Shown here in pieces: positions 15,654 to 24,286 of a stretch of DNA of 37,611 nucleotides. The notes beneath the pieces were generated by a model. It searched no databases. It saw nothing but the letters and a program-made list of their open reading frames with translations, and had not been told where the DNA came from. This DNA comes from Rhodoglobus sp. (GTDB taxonomy: Bacteria; Actinomycetota; Actinomycetes; Actinomycetales; Microbacteriaceae), in contig JAODLY010000042.1 in NCBI GenBank assembly GCA_025464445.1, positions 1-37,611 on the forward strand, read 5' to 3'. Positions within the stretch are counted from its first letter, which is position 1. Every line of letters begins with the position of its first letter. The position numbers and the translations under genes are program-made.

Positions 15654-16952
15654 TCAGGCGTTGATCGCTGGGATCGCCGTGACCCTGCCCATGAAGCGCA
15701 CGACGTTCTCGTCGACGATGATGTCGCTCGGCCGCAGTGGCCGCGTGAGGTACAGGCCTTCGAGTTCGCTGATGCGGCTGAGCGCGACGTAGGTCTGGCC
15801 GGGGGCGAAGGAGCGTTGGCCGAGGTCGACTATCGCCCTGTCGTAGGTCTTGCCCTGCGACTTGTGGATAGTGACAGCCCAGGCGAGCCGCAACGGAAAC
15901 TGGGTGAACTCGGCGACCACGTCTTTGCGTAGCGCCTTGGTGAGCGGCGAGTAGCTGTACTTGAACTTCTCCCAGACTGCGGGCTTCACTTCGTGCCGTT
16001 CTCCATCGATATCGACCCAGACTGTCGAGTCGATCTTCGTGACTGTGCCGACGCTGCCGTTCACCCAGCGCTGGCCCCCGTCGCTGCCCGTGTCATTGCG
16101 CAGGAACATCACGCGAGCGCCGAGCTTGAGTTCGAGCGCCTCGTCGGCGGGGAATGCGCGACCGCCGAAGTCTCCACTCACCTCCGCGCGGGCAGTGAGC
16201 ACCCGGCCGGGCAGTCTGGCGAGCTCCGTGGCATTGATGCGGGTGACGGTGCCGTTCGTGGTGGCGAGGGTTATCGCGCCATCCGTCGGGGCTGGTCGTG
16301 CACCGACCTCGTTGAACCTGCCGGCGATCTCGGCAGTCACCCTGCCGTGGCGCACCGCGTTGAGCATGTACTTGAACTCGTCTTCGTGCTGGCGGTGGAT
16401 TGTCGTCAGTTCGTAGATCGTGAGGTCTGTGCCGTTCCAAACCTTCGCGTCGAAGAACCACATCGAGCGGTAGTGATCTTCGAAGTAGGCACGTTCATCG
16501 CCTTCACCTGGGACGGGCGCGAGCTGGTACGGGTCTCCGAACAACACGACCTGCACCCCGCCGAACGCCTCGCTCTTTCGCGCGCGCGCCTGGCGCAGCG
16601 AACGGTCGATCGCATCGAGCAGGTCGGCGTTGACCATGGACACCTCGTCGATCACCAGGGTGTCGATAGTGCCGAGCAGCTTGCGCAGCTCCGCGCTCTG
16701 TTCGATATCGTTCTCCGCGATGACCCCGATCGGCAGCCGGAACAGGGAGTGGATGGTCTGGCCGCCGACGTTGAGGGCGGCAACCCCGGTGGGGGCGCAG
16801 ATCACTATCTGCTTCGACGTATTGTCTGCGAGGTAGTTGAGCAGTGTCGACTTGCCGGTGCCCGCGCGACCGGTGATGAAGAGATTCTCGTTTGTGGTCT
16901 CGATCGCGTCGAACACCGCCTGCTGCTCTGGAGACAGGCTGAACTCGGACAC
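15654..16952 (-). CDS. Pif1/RecD-like SF1 DNA helicase
   Basis: A 432-residue ATP-dependent 5'-3' DNA helicase of superfamily 1B. Motifs in order: QQAVFDAI, Walker A GRAGTGKS (28-35), PTGVAALNVGGQTIHSLF, Walker B VIDEVSM, FGDPYQLAPV, the TIHRQ motif, and the C-terminal VTIHKSQGKTYDRAIVDLG and YVALSRI. Pif1 helicases unwind G-quadruplexes and stalled forks; a bacterial role is not assigned. The start is GTG at 16952. It is convergent with the haem oxygenase gene (6-base gap) and divergent from the anchored protein at 17031. Confidence 0.92.
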   Translation of the reverse strand: MSEFSLSPEQQAVFDAIETTNENLFITGRAGTGKSTLLNYLADNTSKQIVICAPTGVAALNVGGQTIHSLFRLPIGVIAENDIEQSAELRKLLGTIDTLVIDEVSMVNADLLDAIDRSLRQARARKSEAFGGVQVVLFGDPYQLAPVPGEGDERAYFEDHYRSMWFFDAKVWNGTDLTIYELTTIHRQHEDEFKYMLNAVRHGRVTAEIAGRFNEVGARPAPTDGAITLATTNGTVTRINATELARLPGRVLTARAEVSGDFGGRAFPADEALELKLGARVMFLRNDTGSDGGQRWVNGSVGTVTKIDSTVWVDIDGERHEVKPAVWEKFKYSYSPLTKALRKDVVAEFTQFPLRLAWAVTIHKSQGKTYDRAIVDLGQRSFAPGQTYVALSRISELEGLYLTRPLRPSDIIVDENVVRFMGRVTAIPAINA

Positions 16953-17030
16953 CCGTTCACTGTACCGGCGGCTTCGCCGCGTCGCGGGCGGCCCGCTTAG
17001 GATGTGCCTAGTTCATCGGAAGGGGGCACT

Positions 17031-17993
17031 GTGCGTCGGGAGATCATCACCTGGTCGGTCGTGCTCGTCGTGATCCTCGCCGCATTCGGCGGCACAGTGC
17101 TCATCCTCAACGCATCGCTCTACAGCGCGAGCGGCTTCGTGCGCGGCTACCTCGATGCGCTCGCCCGCCACGACGCCGACGGCGCCCTCGACCTCGCCGG
17201 CACGGGCATCTCGGGCGATGCCTCCGCCGAATTGCTGACGTCTGCGGCGATGGGCGACCTCTCCGACATCGCCCTCGTGAGCGACTCGACCGACGCACAG
17301 GGCGTGCACACGGTGGTGTACTCGTACTCCGCGGGCGGGGTCGCCGGGTCGTCCACGTTCCAGGTCATCCACAAGGGCACGCTGCTCGGGCTGTTCACGA
17401 CCTGGGGCTTCGAGGCCAGCCCGCTCGGTGTCATCCAGCTGTCGGTGCTTCATGACTCCGCGTTTGCCGCGAACGGGGTCGACCTCCAAACGCCCACGCC
17501 TGGCCAGGCGGCCCCGTTTCTCGTGTTCACGCCCGGTACATACACGATCACCCACCGGTCGGCCTGGCTGCAGGCCAAGCCGGTGCCCGTGACCGTTACC
17601 GAGCCGGCCGCCGCAGTGCAGGCCGAACTCGACGTCGAAGCCAACGCGGCATTCGGCAAGCAGGTGCAGAAGGAGGTCAACTCTTTCCTCGACGGCTGCG
17701 CCACCCAGCAGGTGCTGTTGCCGACGGGATGCCCGTTCGGTGAGCCGATGGGAAACCGCATTGTCTCCACGCCCTCCTGGGCGATGGTGAGTTATCCGCC
17801 GGTCGTGATCCTGCCAGGGGCGAAGACCGGCGAGTGGATAATGCCGCAGACCGACGCCGCGGCTCATCTCATCGTCGAGGTCAAGAGCCTGTTCGACGGC
17901 ACCGTGTCGACCTTCGACGAGGATGTGCCCTTCTCGGTTTCGTACACGATCACCTTCCTCGCTGACGGTGAACTGCTCATCAGCAGCCAGTGA
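17031..17993 (+). CDS. Membrane-anchored extracytoplasmic protein, unknown function
   Basis: A 320-residue protein with one N-terminal membrane helix (about residues 5-28, ITWSVVLVVILAAFGGTVLILNAS) and a large outer domain. There is no lipobox. The outer part begins with a helix likely to act as a small NTF2-like or Peptidase-like spacer (GFVRGYLDALARHDADGALDLAG), then beta-rich segments and one Cys pair (DGCATQQVLLPTGCPFG) likely to form a disulfide. I do not recognise a family. The GTG at 17031 is preferred to the GTG at 17004 because GGAAGGGGG lies just upstream; TAGGAT at 16998-17003 is a good -10. It is convergent with the CopD-CtaG gene, leaving one base between. Confidence 0.82.
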   Translation: MRREIITWSVVLVVILAAFGGTVLILNASLYSASGFVRGYLDALARHDADGALDLAGTGISGDASAELLTSAAMGDLSDIALVSDSTDAQGVHTVVYSYSAGGVAGSSTFQVIHKGTLLGLFTTWGFEASPLGVIQLSVLHDSAFAANGVDLQTPTPGQAAPFLVFTPGTYTITHRSAWLQAKPVPVTVTEPAAAVQAELDVEANAAFGKQVQKEVNSFLDGCATQQVLLPTGCPFGEPMGNRIVSTPSWAMVSYPPVVILPGAKTGEWIMPQTDAAAHLIVEVKSLFDGTVSTFDEDVPFSVSYTITFLADGELLISSQ

Positions 17994-17994
17994 C

Positions 17995-19962
17995 TCAGGA
18001 GCGGCCGGCCCGCTTCGCGAGCATCTCGTTGTACGCCTCCAGTTCGGCGTCGCCGTCCCTGTCGGCCTTCCTGTCGTAGCGCTTCGATTCGCGCGCGTCG
18101 CTGCGCGACCACATGAAGGCGACGAGCACGGCAAGCGCCACCGTCGGGATCTCGCCAACGCTCCAGGCGATGCCGCCCCCGGCCTGCTGGTCTTTGAGGG
18201 CGTCGGTGCCCCAGCCCATCGCGCCATACCAGTCGGAGAGCAGCAGCCCGGTGCCGCTGAGGATCGCGAGACCGAAGAATGCATGGAACGCCATGGTCGC
18301 CAGCAGCACGATGAGGCGGATGGCGTACGGCGATCGTTTCGGCGACGGGTCGATACCGATGAGGGATGACACGAACAGGTACCCGACGGTGAGGAAGTGC
18401 ACGATCATCCACTCGTGCCCGATGTGGTTCGTCGTCGCCCAGCTGAACACCGGCGTGTAGTAGAACACCCACAGGGACCCGACGAACAGGCCAGCCGCCA
18501 CGAGCGGGTTCGCCAGCACGCCGAACACCCGCGAATGCACCAGAAGCATGAGCCACTCCCGCGGCCCGCGGCTGCCGTCCTGCCGCTTGTCGATCGCGCG
18601 CAGGGCGAGCGTGACCGGCCCGCCCGGTACGAGCAGCACAGGCACGATCATCCCGAGCGTCATATGCGCGAGCATGTGTGCGGAGAACAGGTAGCGCTCG
18701 TAGACGTTCACCCCGCCGTTCGTGACGTAGAAGAGCACGAGCACGCCGAGGATCCAGAACACCGTGCGGTAGACCGGCCACTTGTCACCGCGCCGGTGCA
18801 GGCGCCACACGGCGGCGAGGTAGAAGAAGATGCCGAACGCGCAGGCGAGAATCCAGATGATGTCGAAATTCCACAGCGAGAAGTAGTGCTCGAGCGAGGC
18901 GACAGGGGGCAGGGGGCTTCCGGTGAGCAGCTCGGCAGGCGTGGGGTTCGCGGTGTCCGCGACGACGACGGCAGGCACGGGCGTCGCCGTGCGGGCGAGC
19001 GCGGCGGCCACCCCTGAGGCGATCCCCATGAAGCCGAGCTCTGCGGCGATTATCCACCAGTACGCGCCCCGGCCGCCCGAAACCGACTTGTCCATCTTCG
19101 CGATGAAGAAGCGGCGGTGCGCGGCACCGAACAGCCCAAGCGTGAGCAGTGTCGCCGTCTTGACGAGAACGAGCACCCCGTACGGCGTGAGCAGGTTGCC
19201 GAGAGTGTCGACGCGGATCTCGGCGCTGAGGTATCCGGATGCCGCGACGACGATGAAACACGCGAGGGCGAGTGCCGAGTACCGCTTCAACACCACGGAG
19301 GTGCGCACCCTGTCCATCGTCGGCCGCACTATCGCGACCGTCACGAGGCCGCCGAGCCAGATCCCCGCGAACAGCACGTGCAGGAAGATCGCGCTCGTCG
19401 CGGAATCATGCTCGGCCGTGCCGCCGCGGTGGCCCTGCAGCGACATCGGCAGGAGCCCGATGACCGCGAATACGGTGACGAAGGCGAGCACCGTGAGGTT
19501 GCGCACCGCGAAACACAGCACCGTCACCCCCGCGGCGATGAGTGTCGTGGCGAGCCAGGCCTGGCCGAGCTCCGTCGTGGTCAGGAAGTTGGCGAGCACA
19601 TCCCCGAATGCGCTGTCGAAACGGATCGGCTGGTTGAACACGGAAAGGAATGTGAAGAAGCCGGTGAAAGCGGATGCCACGGCCCAGAGAGCTGCGGCCG
19701 CGGCCGCGATATCCAACGCCCTTCCGAATTCCGGTTTTGTCGAGTCGAGGGCGAAGCAGGCCATAACCAGAGCACCGATGGCTCCGGCGCCGCCGAGGTT
19801 GACGAACAGTTGGGAGATCGGCAGGCCGTAGTTGACTATCGGGCCCGGATCCAGCACGAGCGGGGCATCAGCACCACCGCCGTAAGCGAGGGCAGCAAGG
19901 AGGGCGGCGAGCGCGACGGCCACGAGGATCGCGGGGCCTGCTATCCGGACTGCTCGTGGCAC
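17995..19962 (-). CDS. CopD-CtaG fusion: copper resistance and cytochrome oxidase assembly membrane protein
   Basis: A 655-residue polytopic membrane protein in two parts. The N-terminal half (to about residue 330) is CopD-like, with hydrophobic helices and the characteristic FLHVLFAGIWLGGLVTVA segment. The C-terminal half is caa3-type CtaG: FSLWNFDIIWI, then SAHMLAHMTLGMIVPVLLV, LVHSRVFGVLANP, GHEWMIVHFLTVGYLF and AFHAFFGLAILSG, holding conserved His likely to bind copper. CtaG helps deliver copper to cytochrome c oxidase; CopD moves copper across the membrane. This fusion is common in Actinobacteria. The start is GTG at 19962. The C-terminal tail is charged and cytosolic. Confidence 0.93.
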   Translation of the reverse strand: MPRAVRIAGPAILVAVALAALLAALAYGGGADAPLVLDPGPIVNYGLPISQLFVNLGGAGAIGALVMACFALDSTKPEFGRALDIAAAAAALWAVASAFTGFFTFLSVFNQPIRFDSAFGDVLANFLTTTELGQAWLATTLIAAGVTVLCFAVRNLTVLAFVTVFAVIGLLPMSLQGHRGGTAEHDSATSAIFLHVLFAGIWLGGLVTVAIVRPTMDRVRTSVVLKRYSALALACFIVVAASGYLSAEIRVDTLGNLLTPYGVLVLVKTATLLTLGLFGAAHRRFFIAKMDKSVSGGRGAYWWIIAAELGFMGIASGVAAALARTATPVPAVVVADTANPTPAELLTGSPLPPVASLEHYFSLWNFDIIWILACAFGIFFYLAAVWRLHRRGDKWPVYRTVFWILGVLVLFYVTNGGVNVYERYLFSAHMLAHMTLGMIVPVLLVPGGPVTLALRAIDKRQDGSRGPREWLMLLVHSRVFGVLANPLVAAGLFVGSLWVFYYTPVFSWATTNHIGHEWMIVHFLTVGYLFVSSLIGIDPSPKRSPYAIRLIVLLATMAFHAFFGLAILSGTGLLLSDWYGAMGWGTDALKDQQAGGGIAWSVGEIPTVALAVLVAFMWSRSDARESKRYDRKADRDGDAELEAYNEMLAKRAGRS

Positions 19963-20013
19963 CGTATGAGCCTATGCGCATCGACCGTGATGAATCCCCC
20001 GGGTTAACGACGA

Positions 20014-20040
20014 AAGGCGGTGACCATGGGTCACCGCCTT
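20014..20040 (-). terminator. Hairpin terminator downstream of hup
   Basis: AAGGCGGTGACC (20014-20025) and its exact reverse complement (20029-20040) form a 12-base-pair stem with a 3-base loop, 12 bases past the hup stop codon. In the minus direction the stem is followed by TTCGTCGTT, a weak U-rich tract. As the stem is symmetric it could also stop plus-strand transcription. Confidence 0.85.
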
Positions 20041-20052
20041 CGCCGTTACTGG

Positions 20053-20343
20053 TTACTGCTTTGCCGCTGCCTTCAGCTTGCTGCCGGCGCTGACCTTCAC
20101 GCCGAAGCTCGCCTTGATCTGAATTGCCTCACCCGTCTGCGGGTTGCGCCCGGCGCGTGCTGCACGGTGGGTGCGCTCGACCGCGAGCCAACCCGGGATG
20201 GACACCTTCGTGCCCTCACCGACCGACTTGGCCAGCACGGAGAAGAGAGCGTCGACAACGCCGTTGACGGCAGCCTGGCTCTGGCCAGACTCGGCGGCAA
20301 CTGCCGCGACGAGCTCGGTACGGTTTAGTGACTTGTCAGCCAT
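20053..20343 (-). CDS. hup: HU-family histone-like DNA-binding protein
   Basis: A 96-residue dimeric protein that bends and compacts DNA. It has the HU helices (SLNRTELVAAVAAESGQSQAAVNGVVDALFSVLAKSV), the beta-arm core KVSIPGWLAVERTHRAARAGRNPQTGEAIQIKAS and the closing FGVKVSAGSKLKAA. It lacks the long Lys/Ala tail of mycobacterial HupB. The ribosome binding site AGGAGG lies about 8 bases before the ATG. It is 69 bases downstream of rpsN on the same strand, where TAGATT overlaps the rpsN stop codon and may be its own -10; co-transcription with the ribosomal genes is also possible. A strong terminator follows. Confidence 0.96.
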   Translation of the reverse strand: MADKSLNRTELVAAVAAESGQSQAAVNGVVDALFSVLAKSVGEGTKVSIPGWLAVERTHRAARAGRNPQTGEAIQIKASFGVKVSAGSKLKAAAKQ

Positions 20344-20412
20344 GTGAAGTCCTCCTCGGACGTTGTGCGTTGGAGCCCCTGGGAGCCAAAAACCCCCGGA
20401 ACCGCTAGGAAT

Positions 20413-20718
20413 CTACCAGCTTGACTTGGTAATACCGGGCAACTCACCCCGGTGAGCCATATCGCGGAAACGAACCCGGGATACGCCAAACTGGGAGAGG
20501 AAGCCGCGCGGACGGCCGTCAATGGCGTCGCGACCACGCACGCGGACGGGCGAAGCGTTGCGCGGAAGCTTCTGCAGGCCGAGGCGGGCTGCCTCGCGGG
20601 TCTCGTCGGTGCCGTTCACATCGACCAGCGCCTTCTTCAGTTCGAGGCGCTTGGTGGCGTAGCGGGCCACGATCACCTTGCGCTGCTCGTTGCGGGCGAT
20701 CTTGCTCTTCTTAGCCAT
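20413..20718 (-). CDS. rpsN: 30S ribosomal protein S14 (zinc-independent form)
   Basis: A 101-residue S14 of the long, cysteine-free type: [14 protein letters not shown] at the start and the closing [24 protein letters not shown]-like block ([18 protein letters not shown]). The short zinc form would have CxxC pairs; none is present. It is the third gene of the rpmB-rpmG-rpsN set, with a 3-base gap to rpmG. In other Actinobacteria such zinc-free paralogues are derepressed through Zur under zinc limitation, and here the set is next to a zur-like gene. Confidence 0.97.
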   Translation of the reverse strand: MAKKSKIARNEQRKVIVARYATKRLELKKALVDVNGTDETREAARLGLQKLPRNASPVRVRGRDAIDGRPRGFLSQFGVSRVRFRDMAHRGELPGITKSSW

Positions 20719-20721
20719 GTG

Positions 20722-20889
20722 TTAGCGCTCCTCGCGGAATTCGACGTGCTGGCGGATTACCGGGTCGTACTTCTTCAGCACAAGTCGGTCTGGGTTGTTG
20801 CGACGGTTCTTGCGCGTCACGTAGGTGTAGCCGGTTCCGGCTGTGGAACGGAGCTTGATGATCGGTCGGATGTCCTGCTGCTTGGCCAT
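20722..20889 (-). CDS. rpmG: 50S ribosomal protein L33 (zinc-independent form)
   Basis: A 55-residue protein read from the sequence: it begins [20 protein letters not shown], has the [19 protein letters not shown] core and ends in EFREER. No Cys is present, so this is the zinc-free form. Its ATG overlaps the rpmB stop codon by one base (TAATG), indicating translational coupling, and rpsN follows after 3 bases. Confidence 0.97.
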   Translation of the reverse strand: MAKQQDIRPIIKLRSTAGTGYTYVTRKNRRNNPDRLVLKKYDPVIRQHVEFREER

Positions 20890-21125
20890 TAGATCTTCTC
20901 CCCACGGGCAAGAAGGTCCTTGACGACCGACTCGATGCCGCGCGCGTCGATGACCTTGATGCCCTTGGCGGAGAGGGTCAGGGTGACGCTGCGGCGGAGC
21001 GAGGGCACGTAGTACTTCTTCTTCTGGATGTTCGGGTCGAAACGACGCTTGGTGCGCCGGTGCGAGTGCGAGATGTTGTGCCCAAAGCCGGGAACGGCTC
21101 CGGTCACCTGGCAGACTGCTGCCAT
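20889..21125 (-). CDS. rpmB: 50S ribosomal protein L28
   Basis: A 78-residue L28 of the type with a single Cys: [29 protein letters not shown], then [21 protein letters not shown] and the end LLARGEKI. The second Cys pair of zinc-binding L28 is missing. It heads the rpmB-rpmG-rpsN set. The ATG has ACAGGAGT 6 bases upstream. The 182-base space to the zur-like gene holds a small hairpin but no Zur-box-like sequence that I could see, so control by Zur is not supported for this operon. Confidence 0.97.
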   Translation of the reverse strand: MAAVCQVTGAVPGFGHNISHSHRRTKRRFDPNIQKKKYYVPSLRRSVTLTLSAKGIKVIDARGIESVVKDLLARGEKI

Positions 21126-21232
21126 GGCTGTACTCCTGTTCTGATTACCGTAGGAATCCGCTTGCGCGGGCCCTACCCAAGATCACTTGTCGGCACGCCG
21201 TAACCCTGCTTTCGAAGGGGTGGGCATACAAA

Positions 21233-21250
21233 TGCCGGAAGATGCCGGCA
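21233..21250 (-). terminator. Small hairpin between the zur-like gene and rpmB
   Basis: TGCCGG and CCGGCA form a 6-base-pair stem with a 6-base loop; in the minus direction it is followed by TTTG. It lies 58 bases past the end of the zur-like gene, so it may end that operon, but it is weak. The rest of the 182-base intergenic region (21126-21307) shows a distant CGTAACC/GGTTACG pair and nothing else recognisable. Confidence 0.5.
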
Positions 21251-21307
21251 ACCTGTAGAGGTTACGTGGTTTTCGGGGTCTGTGCAACAAGGTGACCGGC
21301 CGGCGCA

Positions 21308-21697
21308 CTAGGCGGGCAGGGCCGAGCAGTCGGCGCACAGTCCGAACACGTCGACGATGTGGTTGGGCTGGGTGAAGCCGTGCTGGGTCGCCACTGTGCG
21401 CGCCCAGTGCTCAACCGCATCCGCCTCGATCTCGACGGTGAGTCCGCAGGACCGGCAGATGAGGTGATGGTGGTGGCTGCCCGGCGTGCACGCGCGGTAC
21501 AGGCTCTCGCCCTCCTGCTGCAGCGAATCCGCTTCACCCTCGACGGCGAGATCGGCGAGCGCACGGTAGACGGTCGCGAGCCCGATCGGCGAACCGCCCT
21601 CCCGCAAGGCCGAGTGCAGCGACTGCGCACTCACGAAACCCTCGGACCCCCCGAGGGCTTCGCGCACAGCTTCGCGCTGCCAGGTGTTGCGCTTCAT
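21308..21697 (-). CDS. zur: Fur-family metal regulator, probably Zur
   Basis: A 129-residue regulator of the Fur family. The N-terminal winged helix is TWQREAVREALGGSEGFVSAQSLHSAL with GLATVYRALADLAVEGE; the dimerisation domain holds HHHHLICRSCG and the late CADC pair, the structural zinc Cys4 site, and further His. Linkage to a zinc-type importer points to Zur rather than Fur. It is translated last in the operon: its ATG overlaps the permease stop codon (ATGA). It would respond to cytosolic zinc, repressing the upstream importer through the box at 24287-24315. Confidence 0.9.
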   Translation of the reverse strand: MKRNTWQREAVREALGGSEGFVSAQSLHSALREGGSPIGLATVYRALADLAVEGEADSLQQEGESLYRACTPGSHHHHLICRSCGLTVEIEADAVEHWARTVATQHGFTQPNHIVDVFGLCADCSALPA

Positions 21698-22578
21698 GCC
21701 GGCGATTCTACCGCCGCAGCCTTCGCGCGGCCGGGGGTGCGCCTGGCACCCACGATGCGGCACACCACGTAGATCAGGAACGAGATGGTCGTCACGTATG
21801 GGCTGATCGGCAGCCCTCCGCCGAGCGCGAGCATGATGCCGCCAACCACGGATGCCACGGCGAACGCCACGCTCAGCAGCGGGGTCAGCAGCGGCGAGGC
21901 CGTCACCCTCATGGCCGCGGCGGCCGGGGTCACGAGCAGTGACAGCACGAGCAGCGCCCCGACGACCTGGATGGAAATCGCGACAGCCAGGCCGAGGAGC
22001 ACCATGAAGGCGATCGAGATGCCCGTCACGGGCAGGCCGCGTGCCGCAGCGACATCCGGGTCGACACTGGCGAAGGTCAGCGGCCGCCACATGAGCAGCA
22101 GCCCCGCGATCACCACGACGGAGATCACGAGCAGGGCGAGCAGCTGCGGGTCGTCGACGGCCACGATCTGCCCGGTGAGCAGGCCGAACTTGTTGGCGCT
22201 GCGACCGGTATAGAGCGCGAGGAACAGGATGCCGAGGCCGAGGCCGAACGGCATGAGCACGGCGATTATCGAGTTGCGGTCGCGGGCGCGAGCCCCGAGG
22301 ATGCCGATGAGCAGCGCCGCGATGAGCGAGCCGGCCACGGAGCCGGCCACGACATTCACGCCAAGCAGTAGGGCCGCGGATGCCCCGGCGAACGACAACT
22401 CGCTGATGCCGTGCACCGCGAACGCCATGTCGCGCGTCATGACGAACACGCCGATAAGGCCGCCCACTACCCCGAGGATCGCGCCGGCGAGGATCGAGTT
22501 GTGCACGAGGGCGAGCAGCTCGCCGTAGTTGGAGAAGTCGAAGATGTGCGACCACCAGTCGTCGCCGGTGTGCAGCAT
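21694..22578 (-). CDS. znuB: Zinc/manganese-type ABC transporter permease
   Basis: A 294-residue membrane subunit of a metal ABC importer (ABC-3/ZnuB family) with about nine hydrophobic helices. Family motifs are AILGVVGGLIGVFVMTRDMAFAVHGISELSFAGASAALLLG at the start and the cytoplasmic EAA-like loop DPDVAAARGLPV followed by VVGALLVLSLLVTPAAAA. The ATG overlaps the ATPase stop codon by one base (TGATG), and the end overlaps the zur-like gene. Metal specificity (zinc or manganese) is inferred from the regulator. Confidence 0.93.
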   Translation of the reverse strand: MLHTGDDWWSHIFDFSNYGELLALVHNSILAGAILGVVGGLIGVFVMTRDMAFAVHGISELSFAGASAALLLGVNVVAGSVAGSLIAALLIGILGARARDRNSIIAVLMPFGLGLGILFLALYTGRSANKFGLLTGQIVAVDDPQLLALLVISVVVIAGLLLMWRPLTFASVDPDVAAARGLPVTGISIAFMVLLGLAVAISIQVVGALLVLSLLVTPAAAAMRVTASPLLTPLLSVAFAVASVVGGIMLALGGGLPISPYVTTISFLIYVVCRIVGARRTPGRAKAAAVESPA

Positions 22579-23375
22579 CAGGCCGCCTCATCGTGGTGGT
22601 CGTGCTCATCGCTGCCGACGACGACAATCCTGCCCCTGCTGCGGAACACGTCGACAGGCGTTCCGTAGAGGTCGGAGAGCACTTCTGAGGTGAGCACTTC
22701 GTCCGGAGTCCCGATGCGGAACGAGCCGCGCGCGAGGTACAGCACCCTGTCGACCATCCCGAGGATCGGATTCACGTCGTGCGTCACGAAGACGACGGCG
22801 GCGTTGGACCGTGCGCGCTGTGAATCGATGAGCTCGCTCACCGCGCGCTGGTGCGCGAGGTCGAGGGAGAGCAGCGGCTCGTCGCACAGCAGCAGCGCCG
22901 GGTCTGCCGCTATCGACTGGCCGACTCGCACGCGCTGCTGCTCGCCGCCGGACAGCGTGGCGATTGGCGCGTTGGCATAGCTCGTGGCCCCGACGGCTTC
23001 GAGCAGTTCGTCGACGCGCACCCGTTCGGCCTTCGACGAGAGCGGGAGTCCCCAGCGCTGGCCGTTGATGCCGAGCGCGACGAGGTCCCTCGCGCGGAGC
23101 GGGGTGCCCCCGTCGATGAGCTTCTGCTGGGGGATGTACCCGATCCGCCGATTGCCGTTGCGCACCGGCCCGCCCAGGAACTCGATAGTCCCGGAGGTCA
23201 GGCGCTGCTCACCGAGGATCGTCTTGAGCAGGCTTGTCTTGCCCGTGCCGTTCGGGCCGAGTACAGCGAGAAACTCACCGGGCGCGACATCCAGGTCGAG
23301 CCCGCTCCACAGCTGACGATCCCCGAAACCGAGCGCCGCGTTGTGCAGGCGCAACACCGGGCCGGACTCAGCCAA
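22578..23375 (-). CDS. znuC: Metal ABC transporter ATP-binding protein
   Basis: A 265-residue ABC ATPase. Walker A is GPNGTGKTS, the Q-loop is PQQKLIDGG, the signature is LSGGEQQRV, Walker B is LLLCDEPLLSLD and the switch His is in FVTHDVNPIL. The end has a metal-transport-like tail with DEHDHHDEAA. The start is uncertain: the TTG at 23375, with GGGG 7 bases upstream and overlapping the binding-protein gene by 8 bases, gives a usual N-terminus; GTG at 23357 is an alternative. Longer in-frame forms lie inside the binding-protein gene and are unlikely. Confidence 0.9.
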   Translation of the reverse strand: MAESGPVLRLHNAALGFGDRQLWSGLDLDVAPGEFLAVLGPNGTGKTSLLKTILGEQRLTSGTIEFLGGPVRNGNRRIGYIPQQKLIDGGTPLRARDLVALGINGQRWGLPLSSKAERVRVDELLEAVGATSYANAPIATLSGGEQQRVRVGQSIAADPALLLCDEPLLSLDLAHQRAVSELIDSQRARSNAAVVFVTHDVNPILGMVDRVLYLARGSFRIGTPDEVLTSEVLSDLYGTPVDVFRSRGRIVVVGSDEHDHHDEAA

Positions 23376-24258
23376 CCAGCGACCCCGAGATCGCATCGAT
23401 GACTGACTGCATCCAGCCAAGGTAGTCCTTCTGCCCGTCCGGCAGGGTCTCGGTGACGCCGACGACCGCGATCGGGGCTGCTTTCGCGGCCTTGAGCACC
23501 GCCTCGGTCTCGGGTCCCGATGTCTGCTCGTTGTACACGAGCATGGCGGCCGACCCGTCGGTGATCGTCTTGAGGGTTTGCGCGAGCACGTCCGGCGCGA
23601 CATCCGTACCCGCCTCGACGGCCTGGCTGAATGCGGGGGGCGTCACATTGACGAAGCCCGCGGCGCTGAGCAGGTACAGCGGCACCGGTTCTGTTACGAG
23701 CGCACCGTCACCGGCGACCCGCTGTTTGAGCGTGGCGACGTTTGTCGAAAGGGCGTCGAGTCCTGCATGAAACGTTGCCGCGTTTGCCGCGAACACGGCT
23801 GCGGATGACGGGTCGAGCCCCGCGAGAGTGCTCTCGAGTTTGTCGACGAGTTTTCCCATCGCGTCGAAGTCGTACCAGACGTGCTCATTGAACTGTCCGG
23901 TCCCCGGGTGCTCGTCGAGCCCGGAGAGGTCTGAGGCATTGAGAATCGCCGCGGCGGGGTTGCCTGCGCCGGCGAGCATTGTGTCGACGAAATCGTCGTA
24001 GCCCCCGCCGTTCTCGATCACGACGTCGGCTTTGGAGAGTGCGAGCTGCACGCGAGCGCTGCCCTCGAACGAGTGCGGGTCCTGGGACGGATCATTGATG
24101 ATCGACGTCACGTCCACGAGCTTGCCCCCGATTGCGGTGGCGATGCTGCCATAGACGTCCGTCGACGCGACTACCGAGAGGCGACCGTCGGCCGGGGCGG
24201 CCGCGGTGCAGCCGGCAAGGAGGAGAACGGCGGCAACCGGGATGGCGATGAGTTTCAT
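23368..24258 (-). CDS. znuA: Metal ABC transporter substrate-binding lipoprotein
   Basis: A 296-residue lipoprotein of the ZnuA/PsaA cluster A-I family. The signal is MKLIAIPVAAVLLLAGC with the lipidated Cys at residue 17. The family fold starts with VVASTDVYGSIATAIGGKLVDVTSII; metal-ligand candidates are His in QDPHSFEG, EHVWYDF and a late Glu or Asp, and there is no His-rich loop as in ZnuA of Gram-negatives. The ATG at 24258 follows a leader with a Zur-like operator. The order on the strand is znuA-znuC-znuB-zur with overlapping ends, a single operon. Confidence 0.9.
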   Translation of the reverse strand: MKLIAIPVAAVLLLAGCTAAAPADGRLSVVASTDVYGSIATAIGGKLVDVTSIINDPSQDPHSFEGSARVQLALSKADVVIENGGGYDDFVDTMLAGAGNPAAAILNASDLSGLDEHPGTGQFNEHVWYDFDAMGKLVDKLESTLAGLDPSSAAVFAANAATFHAGLDALSTNVATLKQRVAGDGALVTEPVPLYLLSAAGFVNVTPPAFSQAVEAGTDVAPDVLAQTLKTITDGSAAMLVYNEQTSGPETEAVLKAAKAAPIAVVGVTETLPDGQKDYLGWMQSVIDAISGSLVG

Positions 24259-24286
24259 CGGGAACTCGCTTCTAAGCCGCGCACGG

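Noticed and set aside
20889-21307. A Zur box in front of rpmB
   Set aside because: I looked for AATGA...TTATCA-like sequence between the zur-like gene and rpmB on both strands and saw none; only a CGTAACC/GGTTACG pair far apart.
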